A stretch of DNA of 14,813 nt. Source: Ichthyophonus hoferi (taxonomy: Eukaryota; Opisthokonta; Ichthyosporea; Ichthyophonida; Ichthyophonidae). Both the position numbers and the translations under genes were made by a program. A model generated the notes under the pieces. That model was not told the origin of the DNA and made no database searches. It saw only the letters and a list, made by a program, of their open reading frames with translations. Location: assembly GCA_002751075.1 (NCBI GenBank), contig NAOQ01000424.1, positions 31,928 to 46,740 on the forward strand, written 5' to 3'. This document shows, in pieces, positions 14,744 through 14,813 of the stretch. Each line of letters starts with the position of its first letter. Positions within the stretch are counted from its first letter, which is position 1.

Positions 14744-14813
14744 AATAGTAATAGTAATAGTAATAGTAATAGTAATAATAATAGTAATAGTAATAGTAAT
14801 AGTAATAGTAATA
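14744..14813 (+). repeat. (AATAGT)n microsatellite at the window edge, in a kinase intron
   Basis: Seventy bases of nearly pure AATAGT hexamer with one AATAAT interruption run off the right edge. They lie upstream of the HRD exon in the kinase transcript, and the sequence between (14677-14743) shows no exon. In the transcript the tract reads ATTACT, the complement of the AAT/AGT coding tract in the last exon. Confidence 0.9.

Overview
This is a eukaryotic nuclear window. It is AT-rich, has no operon-like packing, and its genes carry spliceosomal introns of roughly 170-540 nt with GT..AG ends. Several introns have a fungal-like TACTAAT or ACTAAT branch-point sequence. Microsatellites are abundant. 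The proteins are a Sar1 GTPase, a protein-kinase-D-like CAMK kinase and an insect-Dat-like arylalkylamine N-acetyltransferase. This mix suggests an opisthokont or near relative, such as a unicellular holozoan, an early-branching fungus or an early animal. I cannot name the organism from the sequence.

Layout, left to right. Positions 1-1880 are non-coding and hold diverged copies of two dispersed repeats, A (1-190) and B (835-1030), and a TATA-like site near 1180. Positions 1881-3180 hold a two-exon GNAT acetyltransferase gene on the + strand, 258 aa, with a mitochondrial-type N-terminus. Positions 3181-6764 are mostly AT-rich intergenic DNA. This stretch has second copies of repeats A (3495-3640) and B (5220-5425), an unrecognised stretch with coding-like composition (4128-4580), and a promoter-like cluster (5876-5900). 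Positions 6765-6965 hold a 66-codon reading frame with one clear membrane segment. Positions 7311-9403 hold SAR1, a complete five-exon gene of 191 aa preceded by a pyrimidine-rich leader.

Positions 9404-12253 separate two convergent genes and contain a possible 437-bp MITE (10577-11013) and several hairpins. Positions 12254-14676 hold, on the - strand, the last six exons of a PKD-like kinase, from the HRD catalytic loop to the stop codon. Its 5' part lies beyond the right edge. Its introns are rich in minisatellites, microsatellites, G-run tracts and CCAAT boxes.

The three recognised genes do not form a known pathway. SAR1 starts COPII vesicle budding at the ER. Animal PKD acts at the trans-Golgi in vesicle fission, so two neighbours are both linked to secretory traffic, but their adjacency may be chance. 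I found no tRNA, rRNA, CRISPR array or recognisable autonomous transposon. All exon boundaries were deduced by eye from reading frame, splice dinucleotides and remembered family sequences; no transcript data or searches were available.
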